A stretch of DNA of 64,000 bases from Legionella impletisoli (GCF_900639875.1 NZ_CAAAIA010000008.1:1-64000); one strand, 5' to 3'. Numbered from the stretch's first letter, positions 46,344-55,877 are shown. Numbers and translations are program-made. The notes: generated from the letters alone by a model not told the origin.

Positions 46344-47867
46344 TTATTTATATTCTTCTAGTGGTTCTTGATCTGGAAATATTTCAGCCAATGAAACGGA
46401 AAAGCCATCTTCACGGACGATTCTAGCGTGTGATCGCTGAAGCTGACGTGGTTCATCTACCCCACAAGAATGACAAAGAATCGCAACTTCGTGCGCCATG
46501 TTGTTGGCATAATTATAAACTCGCATCGCCTTGTCTTCGCTGACTAAGCCGCGTTGTAGACGAGGATCATGTGTGGTAATGCCAGTTGGACAAGTATTAT
46601 TATGACATTTCATCGCTTGAATGCATCCTAAGGCAAACATGAAACCTCGCGCAGAATTAACAAAATCTGCTCCAGCACACAATGCCCAGGCGACATCAGC
46701 GGGTGTGATTAATTTGCCACTGGCAATAATTTTAATTCGGTCTCGAAGATTGTATAAAACTAAAATATCCACAAGCCTGGGTAAGGCTTCTTGGATTGGA
46801 ATGCCCATGTAATCCATTAGCCCTTGAGGCGATGCCCCCGTTCCTCCATCAGCACTATCCAGTGAGATGAAATCAGGAGCATGAATGATCCCGCGTCTGT
46901 GTATCGACAAACACAAATCATGAACCCAGTCATAACTTCCTAAAACAAACTTGCATCCTACTGGTTTTCCAGTGATGTCTCGAATATGCTGAATTTGATC
47001 TAATAGCTCTTCCACATTACTAATATCAACGTGTCGGTTTGGACTAATCGAGTCTACCCCTACAGGAATTCCTCGAATCTCGGCAACTTCTTTGGTGACT
47101 TTAATCGCAGGCAATATCCCGCCTTTTCCTGGTTTGGCGCCTTGACTTAATTTAATTTCAAACATTTTGATAGATTCTTTTTCAGCTAAGCGCTTTAATT
47201 GCTCATCTGATAATTGGCCGTTGACGTCTCTGAAACCGTATTTTGCCGTTCCGATTTGAGCAACTAAATCGCATCCATATTCAAGATGATAGGGAGATAC
47301 GCCACCTTCACCTGTATTTAACCAGCAACCAGCCATCTTGGCGCCTTTAGATAATGCAAGAATTGCAGGTTTTGAAATCGACCCATAACTCATAGCTGAA
47401 ATATTGAAGATATGATTTGAGGTATATGGCTTTTCACAAAAGGGTCCAATGGTGACTGGACGAATGGCAGCTTCATCGCGTGCAAGGGGGGGAAAAGGGG
47501 CGCTTACGAAATAAACCGTTCCGGTATTATGTAAAGGCCTTGTGGAGCCGAAGCCGATAGTGGTGTCGACATTCTTGGCTGCGCGGTAAACCCAGCTTCG
47601 TTCAGCGCGATTAAATGGTAATTCTTCACGGTCATTAGCGAAAAAATATTGTCTTAAATATTCGCCTAAAAATTCACCAATGTATCGAAAATGTCCAATT
47701 AAGGGGTAATTTCTAAGAATCGTGTGACGCTTTTGAGTTCTATCCCAAATGTATAAAGTAAACAAAAATATTATTAGGCTGATGCCAATAATTAACCACA
47801 GTAGCTCATCGAATTCCCAGGCCCGTAAAATAAAAATATCACTTGGCTTTAGTTCAATAGAATCCAC
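46344..47867 (-). CDS. Membrane-anchored FMN-binding glutamate synthase-like protein
   Basis: 507 residues. One N-terminal transmembrane helix (about 25-42) then a TIM barrel of the GltB alpha-domain type: EIKLSQGAKPGKGGILPAIKVT, SLDSADGGTGASPQGLMDYMG for FMN binding, and CIQAMKCHNNTCPTGITTHDPRLQRGL with the Cys cluster for a 3Fe-4S centre. It lacks the amidotransferase domain, so it is not a full glutamate synthase; the acceptor is unknown. Confidence 0.87.
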   Translation of the reverse strand: MDSIELKPSDIFILRAWEFDELLWLIIGISLIIFLFTLYIWDRTQKRHTILRNYPLIGHFRYIGEFLGEYLRQYFFANDREELPFNRAERSWVYRAAKNVDTTIGFGSTRPLHNTGTVYFVSAPFPPLARDEAAIRPVTIGPFCEKPYTSNHIFNISAMSYGSISKPAILALSKGAKMAGCWLNTGEGGVSPYHLEYGCDLVAQIGTAKYGFRDVNGQLSDEQLKRLAEKESIKMFEIKLSQGAKPGKGGILPAIKVTKEVAEIRGIPVGVDSISPNRHVDISNVEELLDQIQHIRDITGKPVGCKFVLGSYDWVHDLCLSIHRRGIIHAPDFISLDSADGGTGASPQGLMDYMGIPIQEALPRLVDILVLYNLRDRIKIIASGKLITPADVAWALCAGADFVNSARGFMFALGCIQAMKCHNNTCPTGITTHDPRLQRGLVSEDKAMRVYNYANNMAHEVAILCHSCGVDEPRQLQRSHARIVREDGFSVSLAEIFPDQEPLEEYK

Positions 47868-48237
47868 TTTCTATCCTTATTTATATACCCATGGTCAATG
47901 AAAATACGTTTTTATGGTTTACTTTTGCCGCTTCTCTTTTAATTAAAAACTTCCAATAAGGGCTTGCTATTACTCGTTTTTAATTTAAAACAGAAAATCA
48001 AGAAGCCTAAAATCTCGCATGTTCATTGCTTATGGGCATGGAGGCTTTCATCTATCTATCTTACCGTTAGCTTGATGATAAATACAGACTTAGCCTGTAT
48101 TGAAATCACGGTGTTAGTAAGGTCTAAGTTGACCGCGCCTCTATCTTCAAAGCGTATAAATCTTTTTCCCTACAAAAATCGATTTCTCTCAGTGGTATAT
48201 ACTTATAGTAGAGGAAAAAGATTAAGGAGGCATAGTC
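47868..48237. promoter_or_regulatory. Divergent intergenic region with the algH promoter
   Basis: 370 bp without a gene; an open frame at 47964-48248 overlaps the algH start and has no ribosome site. Before algH I see TATACT (about 48196) as a possible -10 and TAAGGAGG (about 48223-48230) as the ribosome binding site. A weak ATACAG/CTGTAT inverted repeat lies at about 48085. Confidence 0.5.
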
Positions 48238-48801
48238 ATGGCTATTAATACATCATTAGCAAATCACTTGCTGATTGCTATGCCTTCCTTAAATGATCCA
48301 AGCTTCAAAAAGTCAGTCGTGTATGTTTGTGAGCATCATGTTCAAGGATCGGTAGGTCTAATTATCAATCGCCCACTAGAGTTCCCTTTAGGGTTTGTCT
48401 TTGATCAACTACAGATCGAGGTGACGAAACGTGAGCAAAATAATATGCCTTTGCTTTATGGTGGACCAATTCAACCGGATAGAGGATTTGTTATTCATAG
48501 ACCTTTTGGGAGCTGGCGTTCAAGCCTTGCTTTACGAGATGACGTGACGGTAACGACTTCGAATGATATTATTCGGGCTATTGCCGAAGACCATGGCCCT
48601 AAAGATGTATTAGTAACTCTAGGTTATACCTTGTGGAGTGAGAATCAATTGGAACAGGAAATGCTCGATAATGTCTGGCTAGTATGCCCTTTTAACTCGG
48701 AAATTATGTATGACGTACCGTTTGAAGATCGCTGGCTCTATGCGGGTGCAAGCATTGGGGTTGATATGAGACAATTGACATCAGGTTCTGGACATGCCTG
48801 A
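48238..48801 (+). CDS. algH: AlgH/UPF0301 family protein
   Basis: 187 residues beginning MAINTSLANHLLIAMPSLNDPSFKKSVVYVCEHHVQGSVGLIINRPL, the UPF0301 signature, and containing LLYGGPIQPDRGFVIHRP. Function is not settled; the locus algH-ruvX(-pyrB) is conserved in many Gammaproteobacteria. It overlaps ruvX by 8 bp. Confidence 0.94.
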   Translation: MAINTSLANHLLIAMPSLNDPSFKKSVVYVCEHHVQGSVGLIINRPLEFPLGFVFDQLQIEVTKREQNNMPLLYGGPIQPDRGFVIHRPFGSWRSSLALRDDVTVTTSNDIIRAIAEDHGPKDVLVTLGYTLWSENQLEQEMLDNVWLVCPFNSEIMYDVPFEDRWLYAGASIGVDMRQLTSGSGHA

Positions 48802-49210
48802 AGGCGTTTTCCTGGGGTTTGATTTTGGATATAAACGTATTGGGGTAGCCGTGGGTCAGCGATTAACAGGAAGTGCTTCCCCATTACCCACCTTACCTGC
48901 CAAACAAGGCGTGCCTGATTGGCTAAACATTGAATCACTCATTAATCAATGGCGACCAAGTGCCTTAATTGTCGGATTACCAAAAACAATCGATAACGCT
49001 GAATTATACACAACGGCTGCTAGTCGCCGATTTGCCAATCAATTAAACAAACGCTTTTCCTTGCCTGTTTATCTCGAAGATGAGCGACTCTCAACTAAAG
49101 AGGCTCGCGCTTTTCTCTTTGAAAAGGGGGGGTATCGTAAGCTAAGCCAAGCTGAAATTGATAGCATTGCTGCTTGTATTATTTTAGAACAGTGGTTGCA
49201 GCACGCTTAA
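48794..49210 (+). CDS. ruvX: Holliday junction resolvase-like RuvX (YqgF)
   Basis: 138 residues, RNase H-like fold. Catalytic acidic residues are in GFDFGYKRIGVAVG and the DERLST motif, with the late Asp in AEIDSIAACIILEQWL. It is essential in many bacteria and takes part in 16S rRNA 5' end maturation. It is translated from within the end of algH. Confidence 0.94.
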   Translation: MPEGVFLGFDFGYKRIGVAVGQRLTGSASPLPTLPAKQGVPDWLNIESLINQWRPSALIVGLPKTIDNAELYTTAASRRFANQLNKRFSLPVYLEDERLSTKEARAFLFEKGGYRKLSQAEIDSIAACIILEQWLQHA

Positions 49211-49295
49211 CTGGGATAATGTGCATTAAAGTGGCAGTAGACAAATTTAATTCATCGCATACAATACCCCTAAATTTTCTGCCGAGAGTAAGCGA

Positions 49296-50186
49296 ATGCA
49301 ACATTTTCTTGAAATCAGTCAGTTATCTCAGCAAGAAGCAGAGTCTTTAATTCACACCGCTTTAAGTTTTAAAACAAGCCTTAACTATCCCTCCTATTCG
49401 CAATTTACTGCAGCCAATTTATTTTATGAAAACAGCACTCGCACACAAGTGAGTTTTCAGTTAGCGGCTCACCACTTAAAGCTCCCGTTCATTAACTTAG
49501 ATTTACAACGTTCTTCTGAGCAAAAAGGCGAAGTGATTGCAGACACAGTGAAAACATTATCTGCGATGGGAATTTCAGTGTTTATTATTCGTCATTCTCA
49601 CGACCGGTTACCACATGAGGTCGCATCAGAAATGCCAAAAGATGTTCACATCATTAATGCTGGATCAGGCCAGTATGCCCATCCAAGTCAAGCTATTTTG
49701 GATATGATGACCATTATTGAACATAAACCCAATTTAAGCCAATTAAAGATCGCAGTCATCGGAGATCTACTTCATTCGCGAGTAGCCAACTCATTTCAAA
49801 GCCTTTGTTCGCTGATGGGAGTGGGTGAGTTGTCACTGATTGCGCCTAAGGTTTGGCAACCTAAAACAATTCATTATGGACAGGTGACCACATCCCTTAA
49901 AGAAGGCTTACAAGACGCAGATGTTGTGATGTGCCTTCGGGTACAGCGCGAACGATTAAACGAAGAAGAAAGCCTAGACTTAGATGAATATCGCAATATG
50001 TTTGCATTGACGTCAGAAACCTTAGGCATCGCAAAATCTAATGCAATTGTCCTACACCCAGGACCAATGAACCGAGGGGTGGAAATAGATAGTGAAGTGG
50101 CTGATGGCTCACAATCGGTTATTTTACAACAAGTTAAAAACGGGGTGTTCGCTCGCATGGCCATTTTGCAAGCGCTGTTATACTAA
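49296..50186 (+). CDS. pyrB: Aspartate carbamoyltransferase catalytic subunit
   Basis: 296 residues. The carbamoyl-phosphate motif is ENSTRTQ (Ser47, Thr48, Arg49, Thr50); QYAHPSQAILDMMTI and HPGPMNRGVEID also match. It makes carbamoyl aspartate in the second step of pyrimidine synthesis. No pyrI regulatory subunit or pyrC-like partner follows in the window, so it may work alone or with a distant partner. Confidence 0.95.
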   Translation: MQHFLEISQLSQQEAESLIHTALSFKTSLNYPSYSQFTAANLFYENSTRTQVSFQLAAHHLKLPFINLDLQRSSEQKGEVIADTVKTLSAMGISVFIIRHSHDRLPHEVASEMPKDVHIINAGSGQYAHPSQAILDMMTIIEHKPNLSQLKIAVIGDLLHSRVANSFQSLCSLMGVGELSLIAPKVWQPKTIHYGQVTTSLKEGLQDADVVMCLRVQRERLNEEESLDLDEYRNMFALTSETLGIAKSNAIVLHPGPMNRGVEIDSEVADGSQSVILQQVKNGVFARMAILQALLY

Positions 50187-50313
50187 ACGCTCTCAATCTA
50201 ACCCTTTGTGAAGAAAGTTTAACAATTCCCGCCCAACTCTAAGATATAATTAGCAGGTAGACCTTGCCTGCACTGAACTTTCGGGGCAGGAATTATTGAA
50301 GAAAGTTTGAACA

Positions 50314-51822
50314 TTAAGAGGCTCGTAAGGTTTGTTTAAACGATAAAGCTAATTGCAAGTCTTGAAGATGAACCGTATCTGCATCACGCCGATCGGCAAT
50401 GGTTCTTGCAACTTTCAATAAACGGTGAAATGCTCGAGCAGAGAGTTTTAACTGGCTCATCGCTTGAGTTAAAAACGTTTGTTCATTCTCGCCTAGATCA
50501 CAAACAAGTTCACAGTCTTTGGCAGACAACTTAGCATTAATACATCCTTGTCGTTTGAGTTGCCGTTCGCGTATCAGGGCTACTTTTTCGCGTATTTTTG
50601 TGCTTTCGCCAGCTGGAGCCTGATTGGGTTTAATGAGTTCCTCTTCACTTAAAGCTTGGACCGTGAGTTGCATATCGATCCGATCAAGTAAAGGGCCGGA
50701 AAGTTTAGCTAAATAGCGATTAATGCGTTCAGGACTGCATAGGCAATTTCCTTTAGAATTTCCCCAATGGCCGCATGGACATGGGTTCATCGCTGCAATC
50801 AGTTGAAACTGAGCAGGAAATTCCATTTGGCATGCAGCTCTTGATATACAAATATGGCCTGATTCTAAGGGTTCTCTTAAGGTTTCCAAAACATGACGAT
50901 GATATTCAGGCAGCTCATCGAGAAACAAAACACCACGATGGGCCAAAGAAATTTCTCCTGGCTTTGGTGGGTTTCCACCGCCTACAAGCGCAACTGGCGA
51001 AGCTGTATGATGAGGCGCTCGAAATGGCGGTTGACGCCAATGTTTAAAATTAGAGATCTTGCCACGAATCGAGCGAATGGCCGCACATTCTAAAGCCTCT
51101 TCTTCTGAAAGCTCAGGTAATAGGGTACTGAATCTTGAAGCCAGCATGGTTTTTCCACTCCCAGGCGGCCCACTTAATAAAACACTGTGTCCTCCACAAG
51201 CCGCGATTTCTAACGCGTTTTTGGCATGCGCTTGGCCTTTGATTTCAGACCAGTCAATTTCTGCATCGTCGCGGGTTATAAAAGGTCTTGCTGGCAGCGT
51301 ATTCAAGGCTGTGTTTTGACAAAGATAACTACAAACTTCGCGAAGCGTATTAGCGGCTAATACGTCTTGTTGATTGGCCAAAGAAGCTTCTTTTGCATTG
51401 GACTCAGCAATAATTAATTGTTGATTCTCACGTTTACTGGCTAAAACGATCGGAATAATGCCCGAAATACCTCTAAGGCAGCCATTGAGTGCTAGCTCAG
51501 CAATAAATTCGTGCGAATCTAACTTATCAGGAGGTATTTGTCCTGAGGCGGCCAATATGCCAATGGCAATGGGGAGATCAAACCCACTTCCGCTTTTGGG
51601 CAAGTCAGCAGGGGCAAGGTTGACCGTGATTTTACGATAAGGAAATTCAAAGTGGCTGGTCAGTATGGCGCTTCGAACACGATCTTTGCTTTCTTTCACA
51701 GCCGTTTCAGCGAGACCCACAATAGTAAAAGAGGGTAGGCCATTCGATAGATGAACTTCTACAGAGACTGATTGCGCTTCAATCCCTAATGCGCTACGAG
51801 TTTTGGTAATGGCTAGGTTCAT
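50314..51822 (-). CDS. comM: ComM/YifB family Mg-chelatase-like AAA ATPase
   Basis: 502 residues. N-domain (SVSVEVHLSNGLPSFTIVGLAETAVKESKDRVRSAI), then AAA+ with Walker A GPPGSGKT (218-225), Walker B GVLFLDELPEYHRHVLE, and a Cys-containing insertion (NPCPCGHWGNSKGNCLCSPE). ComM is a hexameric helicase that extends branch migration during natural transformation, an activity found in Legionella. C-terminal domain LSARAFHRLLKVARTIADRRD is intact. Confidence 0.95.
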   Translation of the reverse strand: MNLAITKTRSALGIEAQSVSVEVHLSNGLPSFTIVGLAETAVKESKDRVRSAILTSHFEFPYRKITVNLAPADLPKSGSGFDLPIAIGILAASGQIPPDKLDSHEFIAELALNGCLRGISGIIPIVLASKRENQQLIIAESNAKEASLANQQDVLAANTLREVCSYLCQNTALNTLPARPFITRDDAEIDWSEIKGQAHAKNALEIAACGGHSVLLSGPPGSGKTMLASRFSTLLPELSEEEALECAAIRSIRGKISNFKHWRQPPFRAPHHTASPVALVGGGNPPKPGEISLAHRGVLFLDELPEYHRHVLETLREPLESGHICISRAACQMEFPAQFQLIAAMNPCPCGHWGNSKGNCLCSPERINRYLAKLSGPLLDRIDMQLTVQALSEEELIKPNQAPAGESTKIREKVALIRERQLKRQGCINAKLSAKDCELVCDLGENEQTFLTQAMSQLKLSARAFHRLLKVARTIADRRDADTVHLQDLQLALSFKQTLRAS

Positions 51823-51943
51823 GATAATTCTCTACTTCCCTGATTGGACCAAGCCATTTTAACGAATCGAAGGATTGGAGTCGATGTTTAATTAACCTAA
51901 ATTTGGTAATTGAATGTAAATCGATTCATTTGTCGAATTTAGA

Positions 51944-52198
51944 TTAGTGCGGTTTAGATTTTTTTTTCGAAAGCGCATCAATTTGTTTTTGTAATGCTTC
52001 TACTTTTTCACGGGTACGTAATAATACTTTAACTTGCACATCGAATTCTTCACGTGTTACTAGATCCATTCTTTTAAAGGCGGATTTTAAAATGTCTTGA
52101 AATTTCTGTTGAATATCTTTTTCAACTTCTTGTAAGCTGCTTGGTAACGCTGCGTACAATTTTTTTGCTAATTCATCAAAATCTTTTGGCTCAAACAT
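51944..52198 (-). CDS. ubiK: UbiK ubiquinone biosynthesis accessory factor (BMFP domain)
   Basis: About 84 residues: FEPKDFDELAKKLYAALPSSLQEVEKDIQQKFQDILKSAFKRMDLVTREEFDVQVKVLLRTREKVEALQKQIDAL. This is the BMFP/UbiK pattern, N-terminal amphipathic helix and C-terminal coiled coil. UbiK with UbiJ organises late ubiquinone enzymes. The Met at 52198 has AGAGGGAGT before it; the frame stays open 15 codons further without a site. It is divergent from glnB/K. Confidence 0.9.
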   Translation of the reverse strand: MFEPKDFDELAKKLYAALPSSLQEVEKDIQQKFQDILKSAFKRMDLVTREEFDVQVKVLLRTREKVEALQKQIDALSKKKSKPH

Positions 52199-52315
52199 GA
52201 CGACTCCCTCTGCCTTATCGCGGTTATGATAAAAGTCTAGCAAAGTTCAGTGACATCGGCTATGGGATTTCAATCAAATTCTTTATAAGATGGCAACGTA
52301 AATTAAGGAGCAAAT

Positions 52316-52657
52316 ATGAAAATGATTACAGCCATCATAAAACCTTTTAAGCTTGACGATGTGCATGAAGCGTTGATGGAAATTGGTATCCCTGGAATTA
52401 CCATCTCAGAAACCAGGGGATTTGGTCGTCAAAAAGGGCATACCGAGTTATATCGTGGGGCAGAATATGTGGTTGATTTTTTACCTAAAATTAAAATTGA
52501 ATTGGCTTTGCCCGATGATATGGTTGAAGCCGCTATTGATGCAATTTGTAAATCGGCCTATACCGGTAAAATCGGTGATGGTAAAATCTTTGTCTACGAT
52601 CTACAACACGTGGTCAGAGTTCGAACCGGTGAGGTTGACGAAGATGCGTTAAGCTAA
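52316..52657 (+). CDS. glnB: Nitrogen regulatory protein PII
   Basis: 113 residues. T-loop with GRQKGHTELYRGAEYVVDFLPKIK carrying the uridylylation site Tyr51; B-loop TGKIGDGKIFVYDL binds ATP and 2-oxoglutarate is sensed with Lys in the T-loop. No amtB is beside it, which favours GlnB over GlnK. AAGGAGCAAAT precedes the ATG. It signals carbon/nitrogen balance. Confidence 0.94.
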   Translation: MKMITAIIKPFKLDDVHEALMEIGIPGITISETRGFGRQKGHTELYRGAEYVVDFLPKIKIELALPDDMVEAAIDAICKSAYTGKIGDGKIFVYDLQHVVRVRTGEVDEDALS

Positions 52658-52660
52658 CGT

Positions 52661-53125
52661 TTAGCGTAGTTTCTGCATAATAAAATCCCATTCTTTTTGA
52701 CCGACTGGCATCACGGACAATCGGTTTCCCTTACGAAGTAATGGCATACCTTGAAGTTCGGGATGTGTTTTTAACTCATTTAACGAGATGAGTTCAGAAA
52801 ATTTTTCTTTAAATTGCACATCCACCATAAACCATCGTGGATTATCGGGGGTGCTGTTGACGTCGGGATGGTCGCTGTTTGGATCAAAGGCTGTATAATC
52901 TGGGTAGGCTTCACTAACGATTTCAGCAATTCCTGCAATTCCTGGTGGATTGCAATTTGAATGATAAAAAAAGACCAGATCACCTATTTGCATCTTATCC
53001 CGCATAAAATTACGTGCCTGATAATTCCGAACACCATCCCAAGGTGAGGTTTGATTAGGAGATGCTTTTAAATCATCAATGCTAAAGCAAGAAGGTTCTG
53101 ATTTCATTAGCCAATATTGTGTCAT
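52661..53125 (-). CDS. EVE domain protein
   Basis: 154 residues: YWLMKSEPSCFSIDDLKASP, SPWDGVRNYQARNFMRDKMQIGDLVFFYHSN, ISLNELKTHPELQGMPLLRKGNRLSVMPV. The EVE fold is PUA-like and probably binds modified bases in nucleic acids. It overlaps fthC (ATGA-like overlap of 4 bp) and lies downstream, so both share a transcript. Convergent with glnB, 3 bp from its stop. Confidence 0.92.
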   Translation of the reverse strand: MTQYWLMKSEPSCFSIDDLKASPNQTSPWDGVRNYQARNFMRDKMQIGDLVFFYHSNCNPPGIAGIAEIVSEAYPDYTAFDPNSDHPDVNSTPDNPRWFMVDVQFKEKFSELISLNELKTHPELQGMPLLRKGNRLSVMPVGQKEWDFIMQKLR

Positions 53126-53697
53126 GACTTACTCCAATAAATCGCGCGTTCAGTGATTGTAACAGCCATTGGGATATCCCAAGTGTCAGGTTTAATGTAA
53201 TCTAATTTTTGTACCTCAAAAGCGACTCCTGCTAATAAGGGAAAAATATGGTTGGATAGGGTTCGATCATAATATCCTGCACCCATGCCAAGACGAGTGC
53301 CTTGTTCATCAAATCCTAGTAAGGGCATAAAAATAATATCCAAATTCTCTGGTTTTACCTCATGGACTAAGTCAACAACAGGCTCGTTAATATTAAAACG
53401 GTTTTTTGTCCATTCTGTATTTGTATCCACTGGTAGAAAGGCTAAGGTTAAATCAGGTTGCAGTACTGGAAAATAACAAATTTTATCTTGATGAAGGGCG
53501 ATTTGCCAAAGCTCATCTAAGTTAACCTCTCCGGGAAGGGCACTGTACAATGCAATTTTCTTTGCAAATTTAAAGGGTTCTAGATTTTTAATATGGCTGC
53601 AAATACGATGAGACTGTTGCATTTGCTCTTCTTGAGATAATGCATTACGTATTTGTTTTAATTTTTTTCTAAGTAAGACTTTTGATTGATTGCTCAT
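53122..53697 (-). CDS. fthC: 5-formyltetrahydrofolate cyclo-ligase
   Basis: 191 residues: KVLLRKKLKQIRNALS at the N-terminus, the LPGEVNLDELWQIALHQ segment, and the ATP-binding DEQGTRLGMGAGYYDRTL motif (GMGxGYYDR). It converts 5-formyl-THF to methenyl-THF. In many Gammaproteobacteria this gene follows 6S RNA; a candidate structured region lies upstream here. Overlaps the EVE gene. Confidence 0.93.
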   Translation of the reverse strand: MSNQSKVLLRKKLKQIRNALSQEEQMQQSHRICSHIKNLEPFKFAKKIALYSALPGEVNLDELWQIALHQDKICYFPVLQPDLTLAFLPVDTNTEWTKNRFNINEPVVDLVHEVKPENLDIIFMPLLGFDEQGTRLGMGAGYYDRTLSNHIFPLLAGVAFEVQKLDYIKPDTWDIPMAVTITERAIYWSKS

Positions 53698-54182
53698 GAC
53701 GGCCTTGTTAGCAAGATCTTAAAAAAGGATTGCGATTTACTCATTATTTTTCTTGATTATCACAAAGATGTATTTCATATTGCAATATACGCATTGGAAA
53801 TGAAGTTAACGGTTTTATGCATTTGTTTTTCAGCTGATTTTCACTTCAAAGATTAGAATAAAGCTTTGGTATTACTTATCCTTGAAGTGGCAAAAATCAA
53901 ATGGTCTACAAACCAGTCTGCTCAATTCCCATGGGTATAAACCTTGCGCGATTGTGACCGCGCGAAGTATAGAAGCAGTTTTTATGAGTCTAAGAGTAAA
54001 ATTTTTTAAAAAATAACTAGGCAAACTACAAAAATTGAGGTATATACCGCTTCGTCTGTAAACACGGTCCGTTTATAGGAACACAGAGTTAGTTTAAGGT
54101 TTCGCTTTTTGAATCACCCATCCTTAACCAGGACAAGATCAGGAGCGATGTATATTGCTATTTTAACTTTCGAGAGGATAGC
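53698..54182. ncRNA. Structured intergenic region, possible 6S RNA locus
   Basis: 485 bp without a gene, upstream of fthC where many Gammaproteobacteria carry ssrS. Strong hairpins are present: 53842-53853 with 53878-53889 (12 bp stem, one G-T pair), and GCGCG/CGCGC (53946-53950 with 53959-53963). I cannot align a full 6S RNA, so this is positional inference. Other hairpins lie towards the plus-strand gene at 54183. Confidence 0.25.
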
Positions 54183-54365
54183 ATGAGTAATTTATACGAT
54201 GATGAAGAAGAAAAAGAGTTAATGACAGAAGATGAGTTTGTCGACGCCGATGAAATCATTCTGGATAGTCGTCTTGACTCAACATCGGATGCTCGCAGGC
54301 GATTGGAAAATCTTTTAGATGAAAAACGACTGCGCGAAGAACTCGATGATTTTCTTGATTACTAG
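54183..54365 (+). CDS. Small acidic conserved protein (PA3496-like)
   Basis: 60 residues, very acidic: EEEKELMTEDEFVDADEIILDSR, then SDARRRLENLLDEKRLREELDDFLD. The RRRLENLLDEKRLREELDDFLD ending is like the PA3496 family of small gammaproteobacterial proteins of unknown role. CGAGAGGATAGC precedes the ATG. Next gene begins 32 bp later. Confidence 0.72.
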   Translation: MSNLYDDEEEKELMTEDEFVDADEIILDSRLDSTSDARRRLENLLDEKRLREELDDFLDY

Positions 54366-54397
54366 TTAGTTCTCTGGCTAAATGTCTTAAGCTTTGG

Positions 54398-55252
54398 ATG
54401 AGCAAGAGACATTTAGCCGACACACTTCAAACGTTCATGCCCACTAAAATTATTCATAAACATTCTAAAGCGGCTATGCATCGGATGATGCTTGGGGAAG
54501 GGTTATTTGAAACTATCCGAATTGAACAAAGTAAACCGTGTTATGCGTCTTCACATTGGCAACGAATGCACCAAACAGCTAGCGTGCTTAAAATCCCTTT
54601 TGAAATGTCACAGGATACTTGGAATGAGCATCTTCATCGTTCTATTTTAGAAGCTGATTTAGAGGATGGTGGTATTAAAGTCGTCTTAATGAGTGGTAGG
54701 GGAGCAAGAGAATTAAGTGCAGAAGCAACGGACTCAAGCTTAATTTTTCATGCCTTTTCTTTAAGTGCTAAGCCCAATGCGCTCACGCTTATGTCCGCTC
54801 CTTGGGTGAGAGATGCACATAATCCCATCTATCAATTCAAGTCCATTAATTATTTGGAGTCCATCCAAGCACAACGCTTAGCAAAAGCCGAGAGGGTGGA
54901 CGATGTTTTGTTTTTTAATACACAAGGGTATGCAACAGAAACAACCGTGGCCAATCTCTTTATGATACATAACAACATCTTATACACGCCTTCCATTCAA
55001 TGTGGTCTCATGCCAGGCATCATCAGAGCTAGAATCATCGATTTAGCGTTAGACTGCAATATGGGGCTCATTGAGGGATTCATTTCTCATTCGTTACTCC
55101 TGAGCGCAAATGCCTTATTTGTAACCAATGCATTAAGGCGATTAATACCTGTTCGAACATGGGGCGGTCAATCTTATGACGTGAATCATCCCACTATTCA
55201 GAAGCTAAGATTGCTTATCACCTCGGATACAAACCGTTTCATGAGCTCTTAG
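54398..55252 (+). CDS. Class IV aminotransferase (4-amino-4-deoxychorismate lyase-like)
   Basis: 284 residues, PLP-dependent fold type IV. GLFETIRIEQSKP near the N-terminus, KSINYLESIQAQRLAKAERVDDVLFFNTQGYATETTVANLF containing Glu/Thr PLP contacts, and LMPGIIRARIIDLA. The pattern fits PabC, which makes p-aminobenzoate, but branched-chain or D-amino acid aminotransferases are close relatives. Convergent with the TVP38 gene, overlapping by 14 bp. Confidence 0.8.
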   Translation: MSKRHLADTLQTFMPTKIIHKHSKAAMHRMMLGEGLFETIRIEQSKPCYASSHWQRMHQTASVLKIPFEMSQDTWNEHLHRSILEADLEDGGIKVVLMSGRGARELSAEATDSSLIFHAFSLSAKPNALTLMSAPWVRDAHNPIYQFKSINYLESIQAQRLAKAERVDDVLFFNTQGYATETTVANLFMIHNNILYTPSIQCGLMPGIIRARIIDLALDCNMGLIEGFISHSLLLSANALFVTNALRRLIPVRTWGGQSYDVNHPTIQKLRLLITSDTNRFMSS

Positions 55253-55877
55253 ATCGCTTTTGTTTACAATACTGGTAAAGGAAGTAGGCGAGAGCAAAAA
55301 TTACGATAATTGCTAAAAAAATCCGTTTATATAAGACGCTAGAATTGGCAAGGAAGTCTATTCCTGCATAACCAAAATACGTTGAGATAATTTCAATTGG
55401 AACAAGAAAAATAAAGGTGCTTACGATATAATGACTAAATTTTATTCGTGTTAAACCTAATCCATAGTTCACTAAATTAAATGGAACAATGGGTACCAGT
55501 CTTAAAAACGCAACAAATTGCCACCCACGCCGCTCTACCCCTCGAATTAAAAGGGTAATATGCTTATTTTGCTTAGAATGGACCCAGTCACTGATCCAAT
55601 AACGGCTAATCGCAAAAGCAATAGCAGCCCCCATTGTTGCACCAATCACATTAAAAAAAGTACCGAAAATTGGCCCAAACAAAGCTCCTCCAGCTAAAGT
55701 AACGACCATGGTCGGTAGAAAAAAAAGGGTTGCAAAACAATATAAGAATAGAAAAAAGAGGGGAGCTATATAACCTAAAGCATGAATCCAGTTAATCATT
55801 GCTGGGACTTGCTGCGGAAAAAGCGTTGCACCAAAAGCTAAGCCCGCGATCGCTATCGCGATGCAAAAACTTTTCAT
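55239..55877 (-). CDS. TVP38/TMEM64 (DedA-like) family membrane protein
   Basis: 212 residues with about six transmembrane helices. LPTMVVTLAGGALFGPIFGTFFNVIGATMGAAIAFAISRY and FLRLVPIVPFNLVNYGLGLTRIKF are the SNARE-associated/VTT domain motifs. Such proteins are linked to lipid scrambling and envelope stress. Faces the dispersed repeat copy B and the Dot/Icm locus. Confidence 0.88.
   Translation of the reverse strand: MKSFCIAIAIAGLAFGATLFPQQVPAMINWIHALGYIAPLFFLFLYCFATLFFLPTMVVTLAGGALFGPIFGTFFNVIGATMGAAIAFAISRYWISDWVHSKQNKHITLLIRGVERRGWQFVAFLRLVPIVPFNLVNYGLGLTRIKFSHYIVSTFIFLVPIEIISTYFGYAGIDFLANSSVLYKRIFLAIIVIFALAYFLYQYCKQKRSKSS

Noticed and set aside
47964..48248. Open frame ahead of algH
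   Set aside because: No ribosome site; low-complexity Lys-rich translation; overlaps the algH promoter and start.
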